A stretch of DNA of 64,000 nt. Origin: JAVKDP01 sp040222185 (lineage in GTDB: Bacteria > Bacteroidota > Rhodothermia > Balneolales > Balneolaceae). The stretch spans positions 1-64,000 of the forward strand of contig JAVKDP010000054.1 of NCBI GenBank assembly GCA_040222185.1. Reading direction: 5' to 3'. The notes beneath the pieces were generated by a model. It had not been told where the DNA came from. It ran no database searches and saw only the letters and a list, made by a program, of their open reading frames with translations. Of this stretch, positions 18,084 through 26,462 are shown piece after piece (positions within the stretch are counted from its first letter, which is position 1; the number at the start of each line of letters is the position of its first letter). A program made the position numbers and the translations under genes.

Positions 18084-18841
18084 ATGCTCTTCGAGTTGAA
18101 CTGTTTAATAAAGTCCTTTGTGAATGAACTTTGAGCTAATCGACCGGATATTGCAGCTCTTTCTTTAAGAAGGGAATCATAGTGATCAGTTGCTCCCCAT
18201 AGCATAGTTTTTATGTCCCTCATGGCTTCAATACTATAACCAGATAGTTCATTTGCTAGTGTGTTGATCTCCTGATCAAGTTCCGCATGAGAATTTAAAA
18301 CGGAGTTATACAGACCTTTTGAGAAAGCCCAATCAGCAGTTTGCCACTTTGAAGCCTGGATGGTTAGTGTTGAGAAGGCAGAGATTCCAATTTTCCTTTC
18401 CACTGCAGGAGCAATTACAAAAGGACCAATGCCAAGAGTTAGTTCACTAAGCTTTATAGAAGCATTTTCATGTGCAAAACAGAAGTCACCTGCTGCTGCG
18501 ATTCCTACTCCTCCACCTACTGCTTTACCCTGAACTTTTACAATAATAAGTTTAGGGCAACTACGCATAGCCAGGATTACATTTGCAAAGCCCATGAAGA
18601 ACTTTGTACCAGATTCTTCACTATCAATTGTCATCAATTCACTAAAAGAGGCACCAGCACAAAAAGCTCCTTCACCCTTACTTTTCAAAATGATGACGGA
18701 TATGTTATCATCAGTACCTGCATTTGTGATATTTTCAGTGAGATCTTTGAGCAGCGAGCCGGGAAGTGAATTTCCTTTAGAACTGTAAAACTCGATTATG
18801 CCGATACCATCAGCAACAGTTGTTGTTACTGACCCTTCCAT
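18080..18841 (-). CDS. Enoyl-CoA hydratase/isomerase family protein (crotonase fold)
   Basis: This is a 253-residue crotonase. FCAGASFSEL (residues ~60-69) and GKAVGGGVGIAAAGD (~105-119) form the oxyanion hole. Of the two catalytic glutamates of classical enoyl-CoA hydratase, the one in the GGGxE position is Gly113 here, while the second is kept (Glu133 in LSELTLGIGP). Single-Glu members tend to be isomerases or other crotonases, so simple hydration is not assured. Its start overlaps the end of the small exported-protein gene upstream by 16 bases, and the two are probably cotranscribed. Confidence 0.82.
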   Translation of the reverse strand: MEGSVTTTVADGIGIIEFYSSKGNSLPGSLLKDLTENITNAGTDDNISVIILKSKGEGAFCAGASFSELMTIDSEESGTKFFMGFANVILAMRSCPKLIIVKVQGKAVGGGVGIAAAGDFCFAHENASIKLSELTLGIGPFVIAPAVERKIGISAFSTLTIQASKWQTADWAFSKGLYNSVLNSHAELDQEINTLANELSGYSIEAMRDIKTMLWGATDHYDSLLKERAAISGRLAQSSFTKDFIKQFNSKSI

Positions 18842-19191
18842 ACACTTGTATTCGCCTGATTCATAATCAATTGGTTTCTTTGGAAATGATTGATATAACC
18901 AGAAAATGATGTAGGCTCGTAACCCCTGGAGTCAAATGGAGATATAGCAGTGAATTCGTCTAATGCAGATGTGTACTTTAGTCCCTGAAGTAACCAGCCA
19001 GTAGCATGTAAAAAATTCGACTTTTCGTAATGGAAAGAAGTTTGAGTGAAACGCATAGGTTCAATATTGAAATCGAGCATCTGCGTTGGTAAAAAACTAA
19101 TAGTATTTACATTGATCGAGTCTCGTTCTTGAGCCTGTACACAAAATATAGGGGCTAAAACGAGGAACAATATGCCGGAAATTCTTTTCAT
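18826..19191 (-). CDS. Small exported protein of unknown function
   Basis: A 121-residue protein with a clear signal peptide (MKRISGILFLVLAPIFCVQA-QERDS). The mature part of about 100 residues is polar and aromatic, with no cysteines or recognised motif. Codon use resembles its neighbours. A promoter-like pair lies at 19215-19246, which would give a 5' leader of roughly 17 bases. It overlaps the crotonase start by 16 bases, an unusual pairing of an exported protein with a CoA enzyme. Confidence 0.65.
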   Translation of the reverse strand: MKRISGILFLVLAPIFCVQAQERDSINVNTISFLPTQMLDFNIEPMRFTQTSFHYEKSNFLHATGWLLQGLKYTSALDEFTAISPFDSRGYEPTSFSGYINHFQRNQLIMNQANTSVWKGQ

Positions 19192-19214
19192 ACAATTAAG
19201 ATACTTAAATTCTT

Positions 19215-19246
19215 CAAAAATGGAAGATTAAGATAGAAAGTTCAAA
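19215..19246 (-). promoter_or_regulatory. Candidate Bacteroidota-type promoter
   Basis: On the minus strand TTTG (19243-19246) is followed after 20 bases by CATTTTTG (19215-19222). The Bacteroidota consensus is TTTG-N19-TANNTTTG, so the -7 box matches in 7 of 8 positions and the spacer is one base long. It would drive the small exported protein and the crotonase gene. Confidence 0.4.
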
Positions 19247-19313
19247 AAAAGTAAATAGTTTGTACCAACGCCTAATACTCATGATATTCTCAAAAAAAAA
19301 TAAACCACCATAC

Positions 19314-21110
19314 ATGAAGATCGCCCGCATTTTTTTGATGTTACTTTTTGGTAGCACTGCTTTATTTGCCCAAACTTATAACGAATATCAGATCTCATTC
19401 GATAATGCAGTACATCATGAAGCAAACATAAGTGTGATTTTCTCCAATTTAGATGTGAAACCACTAGAAGTACTTATGAGCAGAACATCGCCGGGACGTT
19501 ATGCGATTCATAATTTTGCTAAGAATGTTTATGGTGTAAAAGCGTTTGACGGAGAAGGGAATGAGCTGGAAATAACCCGGCCAAATCCTCAGCAATGGGA
19601 TATAGGTGGTCATGATGGTACTGTACGGTTTGAGTATACTTTGTTCGCAAATAGAGCAGGAGGTACATATTCAGGCATTGATGAAACTCACGCTCACTTG
19701 AACATTCCGGCAACCTTTGTTTTTTCAAAAGACTATTCTCACCGTCCGGTTAAGGTAACATTTGATGTAAGAGAAGATTTAAATTGGCAGGTCGCAACTC
19801 AGCTCAAGCGCCTCGAAGGAAATACTTATTACGCACCTGATACCTATTATTTCATGGATAGTCCGACAGAGATAGCAGATTATCATTTACGAGAAGAGAT
19901 GATAGACGGGCAGATTATTCGCTTAGCCCTTCATACTCCTGCATCCGATCGTGAGGTTAATGAATATTTCTCGAAAGTGATTGCAATAGTTGAGGAACAG
20001 CGCGAGGTATTTGGTGAACTTCCAACGTTTGATTTTGGCGAGTATACATTTCTTTCCTGCTATATGCCTAATTCGAGTGGCGACGGGATGGAGCATCGTA
20101 ACTCTACATATGTTGTAAGTTCAAAACCACTTGATGAACCACTTGCAGAAACCAGTATAGGGACTATTTCACATGAATTTTTCCATGCCTGGAATGTTGA
20201 ACGTATCAGACCGGCATCTTTAGAGCCATTCAGTTTCGAAGAAGCAAATATGAGCGGAGAGCTTTGGTTTGCCGAAGGGTTTACAAGCTATTATACAGGA
20301 TTGATACTGGCTCGTGCAGGTATACGTACCGAAGACCAATACATTGAAGGTCTTGACAGGGGGCTTAATTATGTGATCAACTCACCGGGCAGACAGTTTT
20401 TTAACCCGATTGAAATGAGTTACAGAGCTCCATTTGTGGATGCAGCGACTTCGATTGACCCAACAAATAATTCAAATATTTTTGTTTCGTATTACACTTA
20501 TGGAAGTGTTTTAGGCCTTGCATTAGATTTGTCACTTAGAGGCATGGGTAATAATTTGAATCTGGATGATTATATGAAGCTCATCTGGCAGAAATTTGGT
20601 AAAACTGAGATACCGTATTCAATCAGAGATTTGGAAGCTACTCTTGTGGAGTATGCTGGCGAAGAATTTGCTACTGACTTTTTTGATCGGTTTATATTTG
20701 ATTCCGAAATGCCAGATTATGAAAGCCTATTAAGAGATGTAGGAGTAAATTTTGCTTTTGAGGATTCAAGGAAAGCTGATTTAGGCGGAAATATCAGACC
20801 TGTTAATGGAGTTTGGAAATTGACTTCAAATGCTAAAATCGGGAGCCCACTCTACAATGCCGGAATTGAGGTTGAGGATGAAATAATCTCAATTGGAGGA
20901 AAGAAGCTCGAAGACGTTGAAAATATAGATGAAATACTGGACAGAAGAAGACCTGGACAAACCGTAGATGTTGTTTTCTCAAGATGGGGAGAAGAAAGAA
21001 GAGTTCGGGTTGAGCTTGCTGCATTGAACAGGTATGAAACAGAGATTAACTCACGAGCAAACAGAACTCAAAGATCAAATATGAGAAAATGGTTAGAGAG
21101 TAAGAATTAA
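19314..21110 (+). CDS. Exported M61-family metallopeptidase with PDZ domain
   Basis: The product is about 598 residues from ATG 19314, chosen over the in-frame TTG at 19260 because MKIARIFLMLLFGSTALFA-Q is then the signal peptide. An N-terminal beta domain (~20-170) leads to the peptidase domain with SHEFFHAWNVERIRP, where H287, E288 and H291 form the HExxH zinc site; the downstream WFAEGFTSYY supplies the third ligand Glu. A PDZ domain sits at the C-terminus (~490-575, NAGIEVEDEIISIGGK). M61 glycyl aminopeptidases prefer N-terminal Gly or Ala; the PDZ domain probably binds peptide ends. It is followed after 61 bases by an exported M24 peptidase, which suggests a joint role in periplasmic peptide turnover. 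Confidence 0.88.
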   Translation: MKIARIFLMLLFGSTALFAQTYNEYQISFDNAVHHEANISVIFSNLDVKPLEVLMSRTSPGRYAIHNFAKNVYGVKAFDGEGNELEITRPNPQQWDIGGHDGTVRFEYTLFANRAGGTYSGIDETHAHLNIPATFVFSKDYSHRPVKVTFDVREDLNWQVATQLKRLEGNTYYAPDTYYFMDSPTEIADYHLREEMIDGQIIRLALHTPASDREVNEYFSKVIAIVEEQREVFGELPTFDFGEYTFLSCYMPNSSGDGMEHRNSTYVVSSKPLDEPLAETSIGTISHEFFHAWNVERIRPASLEPFSFEEANMSGELWFAEGFTSYYTGLILARAGIRTEDQYIEGLDRGLNYVINSPGRQFFNPIEMSYRAPFVDAATSIDPTNNSNIFVSYYTYGSVLGLALDLSLRGMGNNLNLDDYMKLIWQKFGKTEIPYSIRDLEATLVEYAGEEFATDFFDRFIFDSEMPDYESLLRDVGVNFAFEDSRKADLGGNIRPVNGVWKLTSNAKIGSPLYNAGIEVEDEIISIGGKKLEDVENIDEILDRRRPGQTVDVVFSRWGEERRVRVELAALNRYETEINSRANRTQRSNMRKWLESKN

Positions 21111-21171
21111 AATTCCTGATTAAATCGAACAGGCTCTAACTTTAAATTTCAATGTAACTAACTACAAGGCT

Positions 21172-22518
21172 ATGAAGAAAATCATATTAGCTACTATAAT
21201 AGTACTGTTTACAATACCAGCTATGGGACAGGATTATCCAAAAATTCTTTCCATGAAAGAACGTGCTGAGGTAATCGATGATCTTCTTGCAGATAAAATA
21301 AACTCTGTTCTTCCGGATATAATGCGAAGGGAAGGAATTGATATGTGGTTAATTATATCCAGAGAGTATAACGAAGATCCAGTGATAGAAACTCTTTTAC
21401 CAGCTACCTGGCATGCCGCCCGGCGCCGAACAATACTGGTTGTATATGATAAAGGAATAAATGAGGAGCTCGAAACCCTGGCCGTTGCCCGATATAATGT
21501 CGGTTCAACATTTAAAAAAGCATGGGATAAAGAAACGCAGCCAGATCAATGGGCAAGGTTAAAGGAAATTATTGAAGAAAGAGATCCGGAGAAAATCGGA
21601 GTTAATAAGTCTAAGCACTTTGGGCTAGCAGATGGAATTGTAGCGACTGAACTGGAAGAGTTAAGTGGAGCAATAGGGAAGAAGTATTCAGATCGAATAG
21701 TTTCTGCTGAGAAAGTTGCGATTGGATGGCTGGAGACAAGAACCGAAAAGGAAATGACTATTTATCCACAGATAGTCAGAATAGCTCATGAAATTATAGC
21801 TGAAGGCTTTTCAGACAGGGTAATCCAACCAGGAATCACAACTACTGATGATTTGGTATGGTGGTACAGAGAAAAAATAAGAGATTTGAAACTAATAACC
21901 TGGTTTCACCCAAGTGTTTCTATTCAAAGGGCAGACCCTGAATCTTTCGATCATTTAAGAACATTTGACAGCAGGCCGGAAGAGAATGTGATATTACCGG
22001 GAGATTTGCTGCATGTAGATTTTGGAATCAAATACCTGCGATTAAACACAGATACCCAACAGCATGCTTATATTCTTAAACCTGGTGAAAGCGATGCTCC
22101 GGGATATCTCAAACAAGCTTTGAGAAATGGAAATAGGCTACAGGATATTTTTACGAATAATTTTAAAGAAGGCAGAACAGGTAACGAAGTTCTGAAGATG
22201 TCAAGAGAACAAGCTATAGCAGAAGGAATAAAGCCTTCAATCTATACACATCCGATAGGCTATCATGGCCATGCGGCAGGAACTACTTTAGGAATGTGGG
22301 ATTCACAAGGAGGAGTTCCGGTGAAAGGCGACTACCCGCTCCATTTGAATACAGCGTACTCTATCGAACTGAATGCGGCTACCTATATTGAAGAATGGGG
22401 TAAAGAAATTCGGATTATGCTGGAGGAAGATGCTTTTTTTGATGAATCAGGAGTTTGGTATATCGATGGTAGACAGACAGAGTTAATCCTGGTTCCAAGG
22501 ATTCCAGCGAAACATTAA
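21172..22518 (+). CDS. Exported M24-family (Xaa-Pro aminopeptidase-like) peptidase
   Basis: A 448-residue protein. Signal peptide 1-19 (MKKIILATIIVLFTIPAMG-Q), creatinase-like N-terminal domain (~40-190), then a pita-bread M24 domain. Expected metal ligands are visible: Asp283 in HVDFGIKY, Asp294 in NTDTQQ, His360 or His367 in THPIGYHGH, Glu399 in SIELN and Glu418/419 in IMLEED. The spacing is looser than in PepP, so it is a divergent member. An exported M24 enzyme next to an exported M61 peptidase suggests dipeptide or oligopeptide trimming in the periplasm. Confidence 0.83.
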   Translation: MKKIILATIIVLFTIPAMGQDYPKILSMKERAEVIDDLLADKINSVLPDIMRREGIDMWLIISREYNEDPVIETLLPATWHAARRRTILVVYDKGINEELETLAVARYNVGSTFKKAWDKETQPDQWARLKEIIEERDPEKIGVNKSKHFGLADGIVATELEELSGAIGKKYSDRIVSAEKVAIGWLETRTEKEMTIYPQIVRIAHEIIAEGFSDRVIQPGITTTDDLVWWYREKIRDLKLITWFHPSVSIQRADPESFDHLRTFDSRPEENVILPGDLLHVDFGIKYLRLNTDTQQHAYILKPGESDAPGYLKQALRNGNRLQDIFTNNFKEGRTGNEVLKMSREQAIAEGIKPSIYTHPIGYHGHAAGTTLGMWDSQGGVPVKGDYPLHLNTAYSIELNAATYIEEWGKEIRIMLEEDAFFDESGVWYIDGRQTELILVPRIPAKH

Positions 22519-22579
22519 CCTAACTTGCTCTGTAGAAGACACTCTTTTATATTGATATTCTTAAAAAGTGTGTTTGGGT

Positions 22580-24472
22580 ATGGCAAAGAGAATCTCATCC
22601 TGGTTAATAGTGCTTGTTTTATGGATTGGACCTTCTGCATTCGCGCAGCATGGGGGTAGTTTATCAACGGAAGAACTAGAAGTAAACCTGGAATCAAGTT
22701 CCGGAGCGGAACGAATTGAGATTCTAATCAAGCTTGCCGATAAATTAAGGTATCAGGATGCGAATAAAGCCTTGAGTTTTGCAGAAGAGTCGTTTGATTT
22801 GGCAAAGGTCATAAAGAGTGATAGTCTTATTGCCGAAAGCATGTTCAGAATGGGGCAGGTTGAATTGATAAGAGGTAATTCGTTGACTGCCCTGAACTAT
22901 TTATTTGATGCACGGCCACTATTTGTAGATTTGGGTTTAAAAGGTCGTGAATCAAGAGTATTGCAGGTTATTGGATCGACCTATATCGAGAATGGGCAAT
23001 TTGATGAAGCCTCTAAAACTTATTTCAAAAGCCTCGAACTTACCCAGGAAATCAACGATGAGAAAGGCGAGGTTTTTAACTTGAATGCGCTAGGCGTTAT
23101 TCATGTAAACCTGGGTGATTATCGTGTGGCACAACGTTTTCTGCACGATGCCATTCATAAAGCCAGGGAAATCGGAGATTGGTATAATGAAACAATATCC
23201 CTGTCAGAAGCCGCTACTTTAGAAGAGAAATTCAATAATGTTGAAAAAGCTTTAGAGTACTATGAAAAAGTGCTGGCAATATTTGAAGAAAAAGGTGTAA
23301 GCCACGCTGTTCCAATGATAATTTATAATATGGCAAACCTTTATAAAGACAGGAACAGGCTTGAGGAATCGGTTGAGCTAGCTAAAGAAGGGATTAACTT
23401 TGCAGACTCTCTTGGAAATAACTATTTGGTAGTAAACGGAATTCGAACCCTTGCGGCTATATATAGTGAAATGGGTGATTATGACCTTGCAATTGAAGTA
23501 TTAGAAGGAGCTCATGAACAAGCCCAACTTGTTGGGCATGAGTCGGTCAAATATCCCTTTCTAAACGATTTAGCAAGCTATTATTTTAGTTCGGGGAATT
23601 ATCAAAAAGCGATATCTACAGCACTTGAGTCAAAAAATGATGCCGTGGATGAGGGAAAGTGGGTTTATGCAAAAGAAGCGCTTGAAGTACTTATAGAAAG
23701 TGAGGTTTCTTCCGATAAATTTAGTAGTGCCTTAGTTCATCAGGGGGAATTAATAGCTGTAAAAGATTCAATTCTAAATGAAGAGCGGGCAAGAAATATT
23801 CTTGAGTTTGATATACGATACCAGGTTAGCCAGAAGGAAAATGAGATTGCTATACTCGAGGCTCAGAATGAGCAGAAAAGTACAATGCAAGCAGCTCTTA
23901 TTGGTGGATTTGTTCTTGTATTGGTTATTGTACTATTGGTTGTAAGAAGCCAGCGATTGAAAATTCAAAGAGGGCAGGCTGATCTTGAAATTCAAAAGCT
24001 AAGAAGAAAAGAACTTGAGCATGATTTAGAATTCAAGAACAAGCAGTTAACTACACAAAGTCTGAACATGGTTCAAAAGAATGAAATCATGGTTGAGATG
24101 AAAGAGAAGGTCGAAAATCTAAAACAGGCAGGAGGATCAAGGGAGTTGAACAATTTATCAAACCTGGTTGATTATAGCTTCACTCTCGATAATGACTGGA
24201 AACAATTCAGAATGCATTTTGAAGAAGTTCACTCCAGTTTTTATCACGTATTAAAAGATCGATATGGCGATCTCACTCCAAATGAAATGAGGTTATCTGC
24301 TCTGGTAAAGCTGAACTTAAGCATCAAAGAAATGGCTGCTATTCTTGGTATCTCACCTGATAGTGTTAAAACTGCGCGTTACCGGCTCCGTAAAAAACTG
24401 GGGCTAAATACAGAGGATAATCTTACCGAATTTATGCTCAAGATAGAACGGGAATCACTTCAAGTTTCCTAG
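22580..24472 (+). CDS. TPR-transmembrane-LuxR-type HTH regulator
   Basis: The product is about 630 residues. ATG 22580 (MAKRISSWLIVLVLWIGPSAFA-Q) gives a standard signal peptide; a GTG lies four codons earlier. Residues ~60-380 form periplasmic TPRs, seen as repeated A-LNYLFDA, EASKTYFKSLEL and YDLAIEVLEGA helices. One membrane helix follows (AALIGGFVLVLVIVLLVV, ~435-455), then a cytoplasmic coiled coil. A C-terminal LuxR/GerE-type helix-turn-helix (NEMRLSALVKLNLSIKEMAAILG, then SPDSVKTARYRLRKKLGL) ends the protein. This layout is typical of Bacteroidota one-component membrane regulators. Target genes are unknown; the exported TPR gene just downstream is a candidate. Confidence 0.85.
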   Translation: MAKRISSWLIVLVLWIGPSAFAQHGGSLSTEELEVNLESSSGAERIEILIKLADKLRYQDANKALSFAEESFDLAKVIKSDSLIAESMFRMGQVELIRGNSLTALNYLFDARPLFVDLGLKGRESRVLQVIGSTYIENGQFDEASKTYFKSLELTQEINDEKGEVFNLNALGVIHVNLGDYRVAQRFLHDAIHKAREIGDWYNETISLSEAATLEEKFNNVEKALEYYEKVLAIFEEKGVSHAVPMIIYNMANLYKDRNRLEESVELAKEGINFADSLGNNYLVVNGIRTLAAIYSEMGDYDLAIEVLEGAHEQAQLVGHESVKYPFLNDLASYYFSSGNYQKAISTALESKNDAVDEGKWVYAKEALEVLIESEVSSDKFSSALVHQGELIAVKDSILNEERARNILEFDIRYQVSQKENEIAILEAQNEQKSTMQAALIGGFVLVLVIVLLVVRSQRLKIQRGQADLEIQKLRRKELEHDLEFKNKQLTTQSLNMVQKNEIMVEMKEKVENLKQAGGSRELNNLSNLVDYSFTLDNDWKQFRMHFEEVHSSFYHVLKDRYGDLTPNEMRLSALVKLNLSIKEMAAILGISPDSVKTARYRLRKKLGLNTEDNLTEFMLKIERESLQVS

Positions 24473-24697
24473 TTTAAAAAAAGGCTCTTCTATAGAAAAA
24501 TCTTCTCAGATAGGAAGAAATAGAACGCCTGAGGGCTTTTGCTTACCCAATGTCCCTCATTTTTGATGAATTGTATACCTGTTGTTTACGTAAGGAGTAG
24601 TACCCTGGGCGGTCTAACTACGTAGTTTTGTCAGTCTAATAAACAATAGACGTCAAGAATTAATAAATCATAAACAACAAAAGTAATCAATACAAAA
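24473..24697. other. 225-base intergenic region, no gene seen
   Basis: No ORF, tRNA or convincing terminator is visible. A TAGTTTTG at 24623-24630 fits the Bacteroidota -7 box exactly, but no TTTG lies 18-21 bases upstream, so a promoter for the next gene is only possible. The self-complementary CTACGTAG lies next to it. Confidence 0.5.
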
Positions 24698-26362
24698 ATG
24701 AGAAAAGTAGTACTGGGTTTTATGGTAAGCATCCTTGCCATATGTTCAGCAAATTCGCAGCCTTTTCAAGGCGATAAATTGTTTAAGGAACAAATAGCTC
24801 CTCTTCTGGAAGGAATGGGAGTTCATAACTTTGAGATATCTTCAAAAGAAGATTTAGCATATATATTTTTTAATCAGGCTATAGCACTTACATACGGATT
24901 TAATCACTTGGAAGCTCATCGTTCATATGAGCAGGTAGCTTCTATTGATCCAAAATCCGGGATTGCATACTGGGGTATGGCGTTGGTTTTAGGACCAAAT
25001 CTAAATGCTACAATGGAAGCTTCAGCTGTTAAACCAGCATATGAAGCTATTCAAAAAGCTAAGAGTCTGCTCGAATATGCATCAGAAAAAGAAAAAGGGT
25101 TGATTGAAGCCTTGTCTAAGAGGTATTCCAATGACGAGACACTATCAGATCGGGTAGAACTGGATTATGCATATGCAGATGCAATGCGAGCTCTTGCAAA
25201 GAAATATCCTAATGATCCGCACATTCGAACATTGTTAGCTGAAGCTCTAATGGTGATCCATGCATGGGATTTTTGGACAGGAGATGGTAAACCAAAAGAA
25301 TGGACACCCGAAATTCTTGAAGTCCTGGAAACAGGTCTGGAGAATAATCCACGTCACGCTGGTTTAATCCATTATTATATTCACGCAGTAGAAGCCTCAA
25401 AACGGCCGGGTCGAGCTCTCCAGGGAGCCGATATACTGGCAGATTTGGTCCCTGGTGCTGGTCACCTGGTTCATATGCCTTCGCACATTTATATCAGAAC
25501 AGGAAAGTACCAGGAAGGGGTGGAGGTAAATGAAAAAGCCATACTTGTGGATAATGAGTACATCACTCAATGTCGTCAACAAGGAATATACCCTGTAGCT
25601 TATGTGCCTCATAATCGTCATTTCCTCTGGGCAATGGCTACAATGCAGGGTAATAGTGAAAAGGCAATTATGGCTGCAGAGCATATGGCCAATCATATCG
25701 ATCAAAACCTTATGAGAGAGGAGGGTTTTGGGACATTACAACATTACTGGGTTACTCCAATCTATGCTTACGTTCGTTTCGGCAAGTGGGAGAAAATTCT
25801 GGAAATACCAAAACCAGATTCTGACTTAAAATACCCGTTGGCTATTTGGCATTATGCTAGAGGTGTAGCATTCACAAGCTTCGGGAATACAAAAGAAGCG
25901 AAGAAAGAACTGAAGGCTTTACAGGAGATCAGCTCAGATGAAAGCATGAAAAAGATTACAGTCTGGGAGATAAATGATGCTTATAGCGTGCTTCAGATTG
26001 CAACCCTGGCCCTTGAAGGAGAGGTAGAAGGTAAAGAGAGGAATTACTCCATAGCGATTACTATCCTCGAAAAAGCGGCTGCCTTGGAAGATCGTTTAAA
26101 TTATAACGAGCCTGCTGATTGGCACTACCCAATTCGCCAGTCGTTGGGAGCAATCCTGTTGGAATCAGGAGACTTTGCAGGAGCAGAAAGAATCTACCTC
26201 GAAGATCTCGAGACTTTCCCTGAGAATGGTTGGTCATTGTATGGCCTACAAAAGGCTTTAGAAGGTCAGGATAAAAGGATTGAAGCTGAGAATGTAAAGT
26301 TGAGGTTCGAAAGAGCCTGGCAGTGGGCAGACATAATTCTAAACTCGTCAAGAGTGATTTAA
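24698..26362 (+). CDS. Exported TPR-repeat protein
   Basis: A 554-residue protein with signal peptide MRKVVLGFMVSILAICSANS-QP. The mature part is almost wholly helical with TPR-type helix pairs (ALTYGFNHLEAHRSYEQV, SIDPKSGIAYWGMALV, GDFAGAERIYLEDLE). Conserved segments such as LVPGAGHLVHMPSHIYIRTG are shared, from memory, with a family of large TPR proteins of unknown role in many environmental bacteria. No catalytic motif is recognised. A terminator follows 44 bases after the stop, so it is the last or only gene of its transcript. Confidence 0.75.
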   Translation: MRKVVLGFMVSILAICSANSQPFQGDKLFKEQIAPLLEGMGVHNFEISSKEDLAYIFFNQAIALTYGFNHLEAHRSYEQVASIDPKSGIAYWGMALVLGPNLNATMEASAVKPAYEAIQKAKSLLEYASEKEKGLIEALSKRYSNDETLSDRVELDYAYADAMRALAKKYPNDPHIRTLLAEALMVIHAWDFWTGDGKPKEWTPEILEVLETGLENNPRHAGLIHYYIHAVEASKRPGRALQGADILADLVPGAGHLVHMPSHIYIRTGKYQEGVEVNEKAILVDNEYITQCRQQGIYPVAYVPHNRHFLWAMATMQGNSEKAIMAAEHMANHIDQNLMREEGFGTLQHYWVTPIYAYVRFGKWEKILEIPKPDSDLKYPLAIWHYARGVAFTSFGNTKEAKKELKALQEISSDESMKKITVWEINDAYSVLQIATLALEGEVEGKERNYSIAITILEKAAALEDRLNYNEPADWHYPIRQSLGAILLESGDFAGAERIYLEDLETFPENGWSLYGLQKALEGQDKRIEAENVKLRFERAWQWADIILNSSRVI

Positions 26363-26406
26363 CATGCATTAAACACTGTACCTAAAATGTCAGGAGAGAA
26401 TTAAGG

Positions 26407-26440
26407 GCCACGATGATACCTATCCATCGTGGCTTTTTTT
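26407..26440 (+). terminator. Rho-independent terminator of the exported TPR gene
   Basis: GCCACGATG (26407-26415) pairs perfectly with CATCGTGGC (26425-26433) around a 9-base loop. Seven T follow (26434-26440). Confidence 0.9.
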
Positions 26441-26462
26441 GTTCTAACTGTTAATGTCTAAG

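Noticed and set aside
22515..22697. A 60-residue minus-strand frame at the M24/TPR-regulator junction
   Set aside because: It overlaps the signal peptide of the TPR-LuxR protein and has no start context or motif.
24600..24630. TAGTTTTG as a promoter of the exported TPR gene
   Set aside because: The -7 box matches but no TTTG lies 18-21 bases upstream, so it was not listed as a promoter.
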